Assembly (NCBI RefSeq): GCF_028473605.1
Contig: NZ_CP097267.1
Coordinates: 2,906,501 to 2,970,500 of the forward strand
Length of the DNA: 64,000 nt
Direction of reading: 5' to 3'
DNA from: Acidovorax sp. NCPPB 3576
GTDB lineage: Bacteria; Pseudomonadota; Gammaproteobacteria; Burkholderiales; Burkholderiaceae_C
Positions within the stretch are counted from its first letter, which is position 1. Every line of letters starts with the position of its first letter. The notes under the pieces were generated by a model. It worked only from the letters and a program-made list of their open reading frames with translations. It was not told where the DNA came from and did no database searches. The position numbers and the translations under genes were made by a program. Below, piece after piece: positions 49,784-62,186 of the stretch.

Positions 49784-49802
49784 GGTGGACTCCTTTGGGT
49801 TG

Positions 49803-49866
49803 ACTATTGTTTTGATAGCAGCCTGCCCTAGTGCTTATTGCGCTGGCAGGCGATTTGGCTTGAAGC
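49803..49866 (+). repeat. Intergenic repeat, copy 6
   Basis: CTATTGTTTTGATAGC, CCTGCCCTAGTGCTTATTGC, GCTGGCAGGC and GATTTGGCTTGAAG. The tail matches copies 1 and 4. It lies just upstream of the CurA-like gene. Confidence 0.75.
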
Positions 49867-49913
49867 CTTGCGGGCCTGTCGGGCCACGCCTGGCTTTTTC
49901 AGGCCCATTCAGT

Positions 49914-50357
49914 TCAGTCGGTGGACAGGGCCCCTTCCGCGGCGCCCGTGCCTTCGGGCGCATCGGCCGGCGCGGGCTTGCGCCGCACGTACTTGAAGGT
50001 GCCGGTGGCGTGGCAGCACACGCGGCCTTCCGCATCGGTCACGGTGCCTTCGGTGAAGGCCATGGACACGGTGCGGTGGATGAGCCGCCCCCGCGCCACC
50101 AGCGGGCCGCGCGCGGGCTGCATGAAGCTGGTCTTCATCTCGATGGTGACGACCCCGAAGTCAGGCGTATCGCTGCGCGCCGCCGTGGCCATGGCCACGT
50201 CCAGCAGCGTCATGGAGGCGCCGCCGTGCGTCACGGCGAACGAGTTCATGTGCTCGGGCCGCGCTTCGTAGCGCAACTCGGACGCGCCGCCCTCCATGTG
50301 GTGCAGCGTGAAGCCGAGTTCACGGACGAAAGGGATTTCCACACCAAAACTCAGCAC
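49914..50357 (-). CDS. PaaI-type hotdog thioesterase
   Basis: 147 residues. I chose GTG at 50355-50357 because GGAG stands 6 bases before it; an ATG at 50444 would run through a dispersed repeat. FTLHHMEGGASELRYEARPEHMNSFAVTHGGASMTLLD is the PaaI pattern, with HGG and the catalytic Asp in the helix. It cleaves acyl-CoA and may recycle CoA for the surrounding beta-oxidation genes. Confidence 0.87.
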   Translation of the reverse strand: MLSFGVEIPFVRELGFTLHHMEGGASELRYEARPEHMNSFAVTHGGASMTLLDVAMATAARSDTPDFGVVTIEMKTSFMQPARGPLVARGRLIHRTVSMAFTEGTVTDAEGRVCCHATGTFKYVRRKPAPADAPEGTGAAEGALSTD

Positions 50358-50430
50358 AGGCAACTCCGATAAGCCAAAGGAAAGACGAAAAGCATAGCCC
50401 GACCACGGAGGGCGCCGGATGGTTTCGCCG

Positions 50431-50504
50431 CCGGGCCGCCCCAAGGCGAAACGCGGCCCCCTCGGGGGGCAGGAAGCGACACGCAGTGCGCGACCGTGGG
50501 GGCC
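50431..50504 (-). repeat. Probable dispersed GC-rich repeat of Comamonadaceae
   Basis: On the minus strand: CCCCCACGGTCGCGCACTGC, CTGCCCCCCGAGGGGGCCGC and CGCCTTGGGGCGGCCCGGCG. I recall near-identical blocks in many Acidovorax and Comamonas gaps. Only one copy is in this window, so the claim rests on memory. CCCCC/GGGGG forms a hairpin between the SDR and thioesterase genes. Confidence 0.45.
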
Positions 50505-50508
50505 ACAC

Positions 50509-51300
50509 CTAGCCCCCGGTGACGATGCTCACGCCGCCGTCCACAGCCAGCCACTGGCCGGTGATGTGCTTGCCCGCATCGCTGGCATACAGCGCGCACA
50601 GGCCCTTCAAATCCTCGTCATCGCCCAGCCGGCCCAGCGGCGCATGGTTGGCGAGGTTTTCCTCGCCCATGGCCTTCAGGGTGCCCACCGTCATCCGGCT
50701 CGGGAAGAAGCCCGGGCAGATGGCGTTCACTCGGATGTTGTACTTGCCCCATTCGGCGGCCAGCGCACGGGTGAAGTTGATCACGGCGCCCTTGGAGGTG
50801 TTGTAAGCGATGGTGTTCATGCCGCTGGGGTTGCCGCCCAGCCCGGCGATGGAGGCCACGTTGATGATGCTGCCACTGCGCCGCCCGATCATGCTGCGCT
50901 TGGCGATCTGCTGGCTCAGGATGAAGTAGCCGCGCACGTTCAGGTTCATCACCTTGTCCCAGGCCTCCACGGGGTGGTCCTCGGCCGGGGCGCCCCAGGC
51001 GGCGCCGGCGTTGTTGACGAGGATGTCCACATCGCCCACGCGCTGCAGCGTCTCGTCGGCCAGGCGGCGGATGTCGGCCTCCTGCGCGCAGTCGGCGGCG
51101 ATCCAGCGGGTGTCGATGCCGGCCTGCTGCAAGGTGGCCGTGGCCTCTTCCAGGTCGGAGGCCTTGCGCGAGCTGAGCACGATGCGCGCGCCGGCCTCGC
51201 CCAGCGCCTGCGCCAGCTGCAGCCCCAGCCCGCGCGAGCCGCCGGTGACCAGGGCGGTCTTGCCGGAGAGATCGAACAGTTGTTGGATGGTGCGGGTCAT
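50509..51300 (-). CDS. Short-chain dehydrogenase, 3-oxoacyl reductase type
   Basis: 263 residues from ATG 51300. VTGGSRGLGLQLAQALGEAG binds the cofactor, NNAGAAWG follows, and INVASIAGLGGNPSGMNTIAYNTSKGA contains Ser-Tyr-Lys. It ends with ITGQWLAVDGGVSIV, typical of FabG/gluconate dehydrogenase-like enzymes. In this cluster it may act on 3-hydroxyacyl or related intermediates. Confidence 0.9.
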   Translation of the reverse strand: MTRTIQQLFDLSGKTALVTGGSRGLGLQLAQALGEAGARIVLSSRKASDLEEATATLQQAGIDTRWIAADCAQEADIRRLADETLQRVGDVDILVNNAGAAWGAPAEDHPVEAWDKVMNLNVRGYFILSQQIAKRSMIGRRSGSIINVASIAGLGGNPSGMNTIAYNTSKGAVINFTRALAAEWGKYNIRVNAICPGFFPSRMTVGTLKAMGEENLANHAPLGRLGDDEDLKGLCALYASDAGKHITGQWLAVDGGVSIVTGG

Positions 51301-51412
51301 GTCGGGGTCTCCTCGTTGGTGGTGATGGGGGCCGGCGCGGCCTGCGCGGCGCCGGTGCATTGTGCGGCGGGCCGGGCCCCGGCGGTGTCCCGGGGGCGAT
51401 GGCCGGGCGGGC

Positions 51413-53269
51413 TCAGAACGCGTCTTCCGGCAGGCTGGCGCAGGTGTCGTCGCGCGTGCGCACCACGTTCAGCCAGGCGCCGATCTTGGGCAGCTCGTAG
51501 TGAAAGAAGTAGCGCGCCGCGCCCAGGCGGCCCACGCTCGCGGGCGCGGCCTGCGCGGCATCCGCGCGCAGCGTGGCCAGGGCCACGTCCAGCCACACCC
51601 AGGCCAGCACCGTGTGGCCGAAGGCCTGCATGTAGGGCACGGCGTTGGCGAGCGCCTCGGTGGGCTCGCCCGTCGCCCAGGCGGCCTTGGTGGCCGCGCC
51701 CACCTGCTGCAGCGCCTGGGCGAGCGCGTTGGCGTGCGCCGCCAGCGCGGGCTGCTGGATGGCCTGCTCCACCGTGGCGTTGATGCGCGCGGCCAGCAGT
51801 TGCAGGCCGCGGCCGTTTTCCATCAGCACCTTGCGGCCCAGCAGGTCCAGCGCCTGGATGCCGTGCGTGCCCTCGTGGATCATGTTCAGGCGGTTGTCGC
51901 GCCAGTACTGCTCCACGGGAAAGTCGCGCGTGTAGCCGTAGCCGCCGTGGATCTGGATGGCGAGCGAATTGGCCTCCAGGCACCACTCGCTGGGCCAGCT
52001 CTTGGCAATGGGCGTCAGCACCTCCAGCAGCAGCCGCGCCTCGTCGGCGTCGGGCGAGGTGCCGGTGTGCTGCTCGTCCACCAGGCGCGCGCAGTACAGG
52101 TTGAGCGCCAGCGCGCCCTCGCCGTAGCTCTTTTGCGCCAGCAGCATGCGCTTGATGTCGGCGTGCTCGATCAGGCGCACCTGGGGTGCGCTGGCGTCCT
52201 TGCCGGCCTTGCCCAGCAGCCGGCCCTGCGGCCGGTTCTTCGCGTAGTCCAGGCTCGCGTGGTAGCCCGCCAGGCCCAGCATGGTCGCGGCCATGCCGAT
52301 GGCGATGCGCGCCTCGTTCATCATGTGGAACATGCACCTCAATCCCTCGCCCGGCTGCCCCACCAAGTAGCCGATGGCGCCCGCGCGGCCCTCGACGGGG
52401 TAGCTCCCCTCGCCGAAGTTGAGCAGCGTGTTCGTCGTGCCGCGCCAGCCCAGCTTGTGGTTGAGCCCCGCCAGCGCCACGTCGTTGCGCACGCCCGTGA
52501 GCTGCCCTTCGGCATCGACCAGCCGCTTGGGCACGATGAACAGCGAGATGCCGCGCGTGCCCGCCACCAGCTTGCCGTCCGGCCCGGGGATCTTGGCCAG
52601 CACCAGGTGCACGATGTTCTCGGTCAGTTCGTGGTCGCCGGAGGAGATCCACATCTTGTTGCCGGTGAGGCGGTAGCGCGGGCCCAGCGGGTCCTGCTGC
52701 CAGGCATCGCCGTCGCCGTCCGCACCGGCCTGCGCATCCGGCACAGCGCGGGTGGCCACGTCCGACAGCGACGAGCCCGCCTGCGGCTCCGACAGGCACA
52801 TGGTGCCGGCCCAGCGGCCGTTGAATTCGTTGTGCGCGAACACCTGCTGCTGCGCCGGCGTGCCGTGCGCCATCAGCAGGTTGGCGTTGCCCGAGGTGAG
52901 CAGGTTGGAGCCGATGCTGGCCGACGCCGCGGCGAAGAAGCTGTTGGCCGCCGCCTCCACCGTGTAGGGTAGCTGCATGCCGCCCAGCTCGTAATCCTGC
53001 GCGGCGCCCAGCAGGCCCGATTCGGCATAGGCGCGGCGCGCCTCGTGCGTGGCCTGCGGCAGGATGACCTTCTCGCCGTCGAAGCGCGGCTCTTCGGTAT
53101 CGACCAGGCGGTTGAACGGCGCGTACTTCTCGCGGGCGATGCGTTCGCAGGTGTCCAGCACCGCATCGAAGGTTTCGCGCGAATGGTCGGCAAAGCGCTC
53201 ACGCGCCTGCAGCGCCGGGGCGTCGAGCCATTCGTAGAGCAGGAAGTCAACGGTGGTGCGCAGGCTCAT
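51413..53269 (-). CDS. Acyl-CoA dehydrogenase, long C-terminal type (AcdB/DmdC-like)
   Basis: 618 residues, FAD enzyme. GTMCLSEPQAGSSLSDV is the FAD/substrate loop, KMWISSGDHEL the second signature, and QIHGGYGYTRDFPVEQYWRD the C-terminal motif. The extra 150 residues at the C-terminus place it with DmdC/FadE5-like enzymes, not short-chain dehydrogenases. It makes the first oxidation of beta-oxidation. An intergenic repeat stands just before the start. Confidence 0.93.
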   Translation of the reverse strand: MSLRTTVDFLLYEWLDAPALQARERFADHSRETFDAVLDTCERIAREKYAPFNRLVDTEEPRFDGEKVILPQATHEARRAYAESGLLGAAQDYELGGMQLPYTVEAAANSFFAAASASIGSNLLTSGNANLLMAHGTPAQQQVFAHNEFNGRWAGTMCLSEPQAGSSLSDVATRAVPDAQAGADGDGDAWQQDPLGPRYRLTGNKMWISSGDHELTENIVHLVLAKIPGPDGKLVAGTRGISLFIVPKRLVDAEGQLTGVRNDVALAGLNHKLGWRGTTNTLLNFGEGSYPVEGRAGAIGYLVGQPGEGLRCMFHMMNEARIAIGMAATMLGLAGYHASLDYAKNRPQGRLLGKAGKDASAPQVRLIEHADIKRMLLAQKSYGEGALALNLYCARLVDEQHTGTSPDADEARLLLEVLTPIAKSWPSEWCLEANSLAIQIHGGYGYTRDFPVEQYWRDNRLNMIHEGTHGIQALDLLGRKVLMENGRGLQLLAARINATVEQAIQQPALAAHANALAQALQQVGAATKAAWATGEPTEALANAVPYMQAFGHTVLAWVWLDVALATLRADAAQAAPASVGRLGAARYFFHYELPKIGAWLNVVRTRDDTCASLPEDAF

Positions 53270-53274
53270 GATGT

Positions 53275-53337
53275 GGCATCAAATAAGGCCCCGCCGCAAT
53301 GAATACGGCAGCACCTTGCTACAAAATAAATAGCAAA
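53275..53337 (-). repeat. Intergenic repeat, copy 7 (inverted)
   Basis: On the minus strand: TTTGCTATTTATTTTGTAGC, AAGGTGCTGCCGTATTCATT, GCGGCGGGGCC and TTATTTGATGCC. It forms the leader of the acyl-CoA dehydrogenase gene. A separate perfect 10-bp hairpin (CGCCGCCGGC...GCCGGCGGCG, 53345-53370) lies next to it. Confidence 0.7.
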
Positions 53338-53414
53338 CATCTGTCGCCGCCGGCTTGGGCGCCGGCGGCGCGCTGGTCATAGGAGCACCGCCCCGGGCGT
53401 GCCCCCCCCCGGGG

Positions 53415-54590
<1,176 letters not shown>

Positions 54591-54639
54591 GTGCAATTCC
54601 TTGGGATTCGGGGGGACACGTGCGGTGCGGTCGGTCGGG

Positions 54640-56739
<2,100 letters not shown>

Positions 56740-56974
56740 TGCTTGTCCCTTGGTTTGATCTAGAAAACTAGAAAAGAACGATCGTGCTTTTGATTCTAGA
56801 GAGTCCGGGCGCGGATGCCAGCCAATGTTGTCCCGGCTGGGACAGAAAACGCGGCGGCCCCGCAGGTGAATCACGGCCACGGCAGACACCCTGTCACATT
56901 GTTTCGAAAGGTTTCGATGGTTGGGGCCCCAGCGCGGGCGCGGGTGGCGCAACCCCGGCCCCGCGGGCGCAGGC

Positions 56975-57213
56975 TCAGGGCCAGCGCGCCTGCAGCCAAT
57001 CCCGCACAGTTGTGGCAGGCCCATGGGCGCGGCGATATGGTAGCCCTGGCCTTCGCCGCAGCCAATGCGCAGCAGCGCATAGCTGGCGGCGTCCTCGATG
57101 CCTTCGGCCATCACTTGCAGGCCCAGTTGGTGCCCCAGCCTCACGACCGTCTCGGCAATCCGCGCGCCTTACGCACCAGTAGTGGGTTGGCACACGAAGC
57201 TGCGGTCGAGCTT
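56975..57213 (-). pseudogene. Remnant of an EAL-domain (c-di-GMP phosphodiesterase) gene
   Basis: On the minus strand the pieces FKLDRSFV, IAETVVRLGHQLGLQVMAEGIED and GCGEGQGYHIAAPM are the end of an EAL domain (DRSFV, AEGVE and QGY motifs). They are broken by an in-frame TAA and followed by a frameshift before RDWLQARWP-stop. The N-terminal part with the EAL motif itself is gone. It cannot make an active enzyme. Confidence 0.78.
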
Positions 57214-57322
57214 GAATCGGCGGGCGGTTCATCGATTTATTGCTACAGGAAGCCTTGCGACAAACATTCCGTCACTGACAGCTTTCGCATCGAAGCGGCA
57301 CCGCGTGTAGCCATGAGATTCT

Positions 57323-57383
57323 TTCGGAATGGGAAACAGCTCTTCGCAGCATCGCTCCTCAATTTCTGTGCCGGGCCCATGCT
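57323..57383 (+). promoter_or_regulatory. PIP box with -10 element (HrpX-type promoter)
   Basis: TTCGG (57323-57327), 15 bases, TTCGC (57343-57347), 30 bases, then CATGCT (57378-57383). This fits the rule TTCGB-N15-TTCGB-N30-32-YANNNT exactly. The ATG of the next gene is 30 bp further on. HrpX/HrpB bind such boxes to switch on type III secretion genes in plant pathogens. Confidence 0.78.
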
Positions 57384-57412
57384 TGCGACCTTCTAACTAA
57401 CAAATATTCTCC

Positions 57413-58060
57413 ATGCTTAGCAGTTCCATTAAATCGTCCAGTAGTAACTCCACGCGTTCCCAGACGCTTGAGGAGACGCAACGCCATACAAAACAAGCCG
57501 CCGGTTCGTCGGGACCATCAGCAAAACTGGCTCATCCCGAACTCCAAGGAATGCCAGCAGCCAAGCGCACGGCACCAATGCCGATGCAAGCGCGAGCCGA
57601 GAGCCCGTTAGCCCAGAAAACACGGCTCACCCAGACTTTCGACGCACAGCGCCATGGCATCGCCGAACAAGCAGGTCCGTCCAATGACCCTCACCGGGTT
57701 GCACTCGATAAACTGCAGGCGCGCGGCTTCATGCCGGCTGTTGGAGGGATAGAAATTCCGCTCACGCCCCACTCTCTCCCGGGCGGAGGCAAGCGGGTCC
57801 GAACAACTGGCGCTTCTTCATCGAACAATGTCAATGTCGTCCCTAGTCGCGAGGTCGCCCAGCAGCTTCGACAGTCCATAGAAGACACGCAGCTATTGAT
57901 TCAAACTGTGACCGAAGATCTTGCACAAGCCGTAGAAGACGGCAATCCGAATGAAATAGAAATCAACCGGGAACTACTCACCAATGCACGTTTTGACCTA
58001 CAAAATTACACCCAACAATATAGGGCGCTTGGAGAAGAAAGCCGTCGAAGAAACCGTTGA
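57413..58060 (+). CDS. Candidate type III secreted effector of unknown family
   Basis: 215 residues, no recognised domain. The first 50 residues hold 12 Ser, and the first acidic residue is Glu20 (MLSSSIKSSSSNSTRSQTLE); a Ser-rich, acid-poor N-terminus is typical of a type III secretion signal. The middle is Pro/Gly-rich, and about 145-215 is polar and helical (EVAQQLRQSIEDTQLLIQTV and on), perhaps a coiled coil. There is no signal peptide or membrane helix. A PIP box stands upstream. G+C is lower than in neighbouring core genes, and broken genes flank it, which suggests transfer. No Shine-Dalgarno is visible. The effector role is inference. Confidence 0.75.
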   Translation: MLSSSIKSSSSNSTRSQTLEETQRHTKQAAGSSGPSAKLAHPELQGMPAAKRTAPMPMQARAESPLAQKTRLTQTFDAQRHGIAEQAGPSNDPHRVALDKLQARGFMPAVGGIEIPLTPHSLPGGGKRVRTTGASSSNNVNVVPSREVAQQLRQSIEDTQLLIQTVTEDLAQAVEDGNPNEIEINRELLTNARFDLQNYTQQYRALGEESRRRNR

Positions 58061-58369
58061 ATTCCAATAGACACATTGTCAGTGCATGGCCTTTCACTGT
58101 TGGTAAGCACAAGTACGCCCCCGTCGATTGTTGATGGCCCGCGAGCATTTGAGGGAGGCATCGCCGGCTCATCTGCAGGGTAACGGCGAGCATCGCATCT
58201 TGACTGTGAGTCGCGGTGTGGTCCGGCGGCAAACCTCCACAAACAGCCGCGGAAACGCCCCCGCGTCGCTGAAAACTTTGAAAGTCACTGCGTAATGACC
58301 ACGGATTCGTGCTGCGATGGCAAAGCCCCGGAAACGGCCCGGCCGTCGATCTGCGGCGTTGCAAGGCTG
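58061..58369. other. 309 bp without a recognisable gene
   Basis: Short open frames exist on the minus strand (58006-58242 and 57978-58385), but they overlap the effector candidate antisense and match nothing I know. They may be remains of an insertion sequence or of the region's earlier genes. No inverted repeat ends were seen. Confidence 0.4.
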
Positions 58370-58690
58370 CTATACCTCTAGCCACTCCTTGCGCACCGCC
58401 GTGTTTTCGCGCAGGCCTTCGGGCGTGCCGTCGAACACGATGCTGCCGTGGCCCATGGCCAGGGCCCGGTCGGAGATGCGCATGGCGAGGGTGAGCTTCT
58501 GCTCGATGATCAGCACCGACTCGCCGCTCGCGCGGATGGTGGATTTGTCTGCGCCGTTGGGGCCAATGATGGCCACGCGCTCGCCTGCCTTCACGGCCAA
58601 GTTGGCGCCGCAGATGATTTCGGTCTTACCGAAGCGCTTGCGCAGATCGCGCAACTCCAGCGTCGGAATTCCTTCTGCGACCGCCATCAT
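58370..58690 (-). pseudogene. ABC transporter ATPase reduced by internal deletion (LivG start joined to LivF-like end)
   Basis: 106 residues where a LivG/LivF ATPase has about 240. The N-terminus IPTLELRDLRKRFGKTEII runs to a Walker A that reads GPNGADKST, where Gly is expected in place of Asp. It jumps directly to GESVLIIEQKLTLAMRISDR, the segment after Walker B in LivF-type proteins. The Q-loop, signature and Walker B are missing. The frame is intact but the product cannot hydrolyse ATP. It overlaps the permease fragment by 4 bp. Confidence 0.8.
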
Positions 58691-58920
58691 GCGCTCCTCC
58701 CTTTACCGGCCACGCCCAGTTGCATGACGCGCTCGATCGCTTCCTGCGTAGCGCTCCACCGCTTCGCGAAGTTCCGTCGGCAGACCTCGAAGAGCCCGAT
58801 TTCCACGGCGAACACGAGGCCTGTGGCGATCCAGGTCGAGGTGCTGCGCGCATCGAGCACGGCGCCGAGAGAGTTCATCTCCGGCCCGAGCGCCGCATTG
58901 AGTTGCAGGTGGTAGGTCAT
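58687..58920 (-). pseudogene. C-terminal fragment of a membrane protein, probably a permease
   Basis: 77 residues from an internal ATG, with one hydrophobic stretch (TSTWIATGLVFAVEIGLF) and a basic tail (RRNFAKRWSATQEAIERV). The stop overlaps the ATG of the broken ATPase (ATGA), so it is probably the tail of the permease that once preceded it. I do not recognise the exact family. It is cut at 58920, where a plus-strand fragment begins. Confidence 0.5.
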
Positions 58921-59634
58921 CTCGGTAATGGCGGCAGCACCACGCCCGCGCTGGCCGCCATGATCGCGGGATCGCCGCTGGTGTTCACGCAGTTCGCCAT
59001 CGTGGAGCCGCGCAGCACGGCCATCATCGCCAAGGACGGCTCGGGCATCGACAAGGTGCAGGACCTGGTGGGCAAGTCGGTGGCGGTCAACCGCTCGGGC
59101 CTGGGCGAATTCCTGCTGGTGGCGGCCCTGGAAAAGCACGGCATCGACCGCAGCCAGGTCAAGTTCGTGTACCTGAACCCACCCGACGCCGGCCCCGCCT
59201 TCGCGCAGGGCAAGATCGACGCCTGGTCGATGTGGAGCCCGGGCGTGGACATCGCCCGCACCGAGTACAAGGCGCACGACGTGTTCTTCGAGGGGCGCGA
59301 CCTCGACTTCCTGATCGACTTCAACTCCTACGTCACCCACCGCAAGTTCGCCGAAGAGAACACCGCCATCGTGCACGCCGTGAATGCTGCCTACGCTGCC
59401 GAAGCCCAATGGGCCACGCAGAACGCGGCCGAGGCCGAGGCGCTCTACCAGCAGGACGCCAACTACAGCGATGCCGTGCGCGCCTCGCTGCTCAAGCTGC
59501 AGCGCCGCTGGGAGCTGCACGGCGTGAACGACGCGGCCTTCCTCCAGAAATTCCAGAACGCCGCCGACTGGCTGTCGCAGCGCAAGATCCTGCAGCAGAA
59601 GGTGCAGGTCAAGGACTACCTGGCCCGGCTGTGA
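58921..59634 (+). pseudogene. Sulfonate/taurine-type ABC substrate-binding protein lacking its N-terminus
   Basis: Similarity starts abruptly at GNGGSTTPALAAMIAGSPLVFTQF, inside the first lobe of an SsuA/TauA-like protein, and continues to the natural end (QVKDYLARL). The signal peptide and roughly the first 100 residues are missing. The open frame upstream is antisense to the permease fragment. An internal ATG (58960) could start a cytoplasmic fragment, but it would not be exported. The stop overlaps the GTG of the oxidoreductase by 4 bp, so they formed one operon. Confidence 0.78.
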
Positions 59635-61984
59635 CCGCCGCGGCCCCCGCCCATCCCGCCCACGCGCCCCACGACACGGGCTTCACCGCCACGCACTGGG
59701 GCGTGTACCGGCCCATCGTCGAAGGCGGGCGACTGGTCGGCATGGCACCCGCGCCGTGGGACGCCGCGCCCTCGCCCATCGGCCAGTCCCTGCCCGGCGC
59801 CATCGACTCGCCCACCCGCGTGCGCCGGCCCGCCGTGCGCCGCAGCTTCCTGGACCCGGCCACGCGGCACACCAGCGGCCACCTGCGCGGGCGCGAGCCC
59901 TTCGTCGAACTGCCGTGGGACGAGGCGCTGGACCTGGTGGCCGGCGAACTGCGCCGCGTGCGCACCGCCCACGGCAACGAGGCCCTCTTCGGCGGCAGCT
60001 ACGGCTGGTCGAGCGCGGGGCGCTTTCACCATGCGCAGAGCCAGCTGCACCGCTTCCTGAACGGCTTCGGCGGCTACATCGCCAGCAAGGACAGCTACAG
60101 CCTGGGCGCCGGCCGCGTGCTGCTGCCGCACATCGTCGATGGCATGGACGCGCTGCTGCAGCACCACACCGCGTGGGACGTGCTGGCCGAGCACTGCGAG
60201 CTGTTCGTGGCCTTCGGCGGCCTGCCCTTGCGCAACACGCAGGTGAGCCCCGGCGGCGCGAGCGACCACGGCGCGGCACCGGCCCTCGCCCGCATGGCGG
60301 CGGGCGGGCGCACGGCCTTCGTCAACATCAGCCCGGCGCGCGACGACCTGGCGGCCGTGCCTGCGGCCGAGTGGCTGCCGATCCAGCCCGGCACCGATAC
60401 GGCCTTGATGATGGGCCTGGCCCACGTGCTGGTCACCGAGGGCCTGCACGACGCCGCCTTCTGCGCGCGCTACACAGTGGGCTTCGACCGGGTGCGCGAC
60501 GCCCTGCTGGGCCATGGTGCCGACGGCACCGCCAAGACGCCCGAGTGGGCCGCCGCGCACACCGGCATCGCCGCTGCCGACATCGTGGCCCTGGCGCGGC
60601 GCATGGCCCGACACCGCACGCTCATCAACTGCACCTATTCGCTGCAGCGCGCGCGGCACGGCGAGCAACCGTTCTGGATGGCCGTCACCCTGGCCGCGCT
60701 GCTGGGCCAGATCGGCCTGCCCGGCGGCGGCTTCGGCCTGGGGTACGGCTGCATGAACTACATCGGCAGCGGGCACGGCAGCTTCTCGGGCGCGCGCCTG
60801 CCGCAGGGGCACAACCCGGTGAGCGCCTTCATTCCCGTGGCGCGCATCGCCGACATGCTGCTGCAGCCCGGCGAGCCCTTCGACTACAACGGCGCCCGCC
60901 ACCGCTATCCCCAAGCCCGCCTGCTGTACTGGGCCGGCGGCAACGTGTTCCACCACCACCAGGACCTGAACCGCACCATCGAGGCGTGGCAGCGGCCCGA
61001 GACCATCGTCACGCACGAACAGGTGTGGACGGCGCAGGCCAAATACTCCGACATCGTGCTGCCCGCCACCACCTCGCTGGAGCGCGACGACATCGGCAGC
61101 GCCGGCAGCGAGCCGCGCATGATCGCCATGCGCGCCGCCATCACGCCCGTGGGCGAGGCCCGCGACGACTACGCCATCTTCCGCGCCCTGGCCGCGCGGC
61201 TGGGCTTCGAAGCCGCCTACACCGAAGGGCGCGACACCATGCAATGGCTGCGCCACCTGTACGAAGCCGCCCGCCCGCGCGCCGAAGCGGCGGGCATCAC
61301 CCTGCCCGGCTTCGACGCGTTCTGGAGCGCCGGCCAGCTCGAACTGCCCCGGCCCGCCGCGCCCGTGGTGCTGCTGGAGCGCTTTCGGCAAGACCCGGCC
61401 GCGCACCCGCTGCCCACGCCCTCGGGGCGCATCGAGCTGTTCTCGCAGACCATCGACCGCTTCGGCTATGCGGACTGCCCGGGCCAGGCCACGTGGTTCG
61501 CGCCCGAGGCATCAGCCTGGCCCATCCACCTGCTGTCTCACCAGCCTGCGGCGCGGCTGCACAGCCAATACGACCACGGCAGCGTGAGCCGCGCCACCAA
61601 GGTGCAAGGCCGCGAGCCGATCACGTTGAGCCGAGCCGATGCACTGCGGCGCGGGATTGCCCAAGGCGACGTGGTGCGTGTGTTCAACGCCCACGGCGCG
61701 TTCCTGGCCGGGGCGGTGCTCAGCGACGGCCTGCGGCCCGGCGTGGCTCAGATCGCCACGGGCGCGTGGTACGACCCGCTGGACCCGCAGGTGGCGGGGA
61801 GTTTGGACAAGCATGGAATCCCAACCTGGTCACGCCGGATATGAGGAGCTCCAGACTTTCGCAGGGGTGCGCGGCGCAGAGCGCGCGCGTGGAGGTGTCG
61901 CTGTGGAAGGGGGCGTTGCCGGAGGTGACGGCTTTTGAACCGCCGGAGCGTGTGGGGGTGGAGGTCGTTGTCGATCCGAAGTGA
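59631..61984 (+). pseudogene. Molybdopterin oxidoreductase, BisC/TorZ type, frameshifted near the end
   Basis: GTG 59631 opens a frame to 61844 (737 residues): THWGVYRPIVEGGRLVGMAP start, YGWSSAGRFHHAQSQLHRFL with the expected Ser ligand region, GLPGGGFGLGYGCMNYIG, and the C-terminal cofactor domain (LLSHQPAARLHSQYDHG). At 61814-61817 the sequence leaves the family: the other frame continues NPNLVTPDMRSSRLSQGCAAQSARVEV... to 61984, exactly the usual ending of biotin/TMAO/methionine sulfoxide reductases. One base is missing after GACAAGCATGG. It could be a real mutation or a read error. Without the tail, about 55 residues are lost. Confidence 0.82.
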
Positions 61985-62009
61985 TGGGCGGGGCCAAGGC
62001 ACAAAACCA

Positions 62010-62077
62010 GGCTTTAAGCCCAATCGGCCTCCACCGCAATCAGCACTAGGGGGTATAGCTATCAATTAAATAGCAAA
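62010..62077 (-). repeat. Intergenic repeat, copy 8 (inverted)
   Basis: On the minus strand: TTTGCTATTTAATTGATAGC, TATACCCCCTAGTGCTGATT, GCGGTGGAGGCC and GATTGGGCTTAAAGCC. It is nearest to copy 6. It marks the end of the high-GC part on this side. Confidence 0.75.
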
Positions 62078-62186
62078 CCTCCCAACAACGCTTGGGGCGA
62101 AGCAAGCAAGTAAACGGCTGGGGCGACCGATGCATTGACGGTCATCAGGCACGGTGACGAGAAGCTCGGCGGAAGAACAGTCCAGT

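Noticed and set aside
58006..58385. Minus-strand frames overlapping the effector candidate
   Set aside because: No start site, no recognised motif, and partly antisense to a gene with its own promoter.
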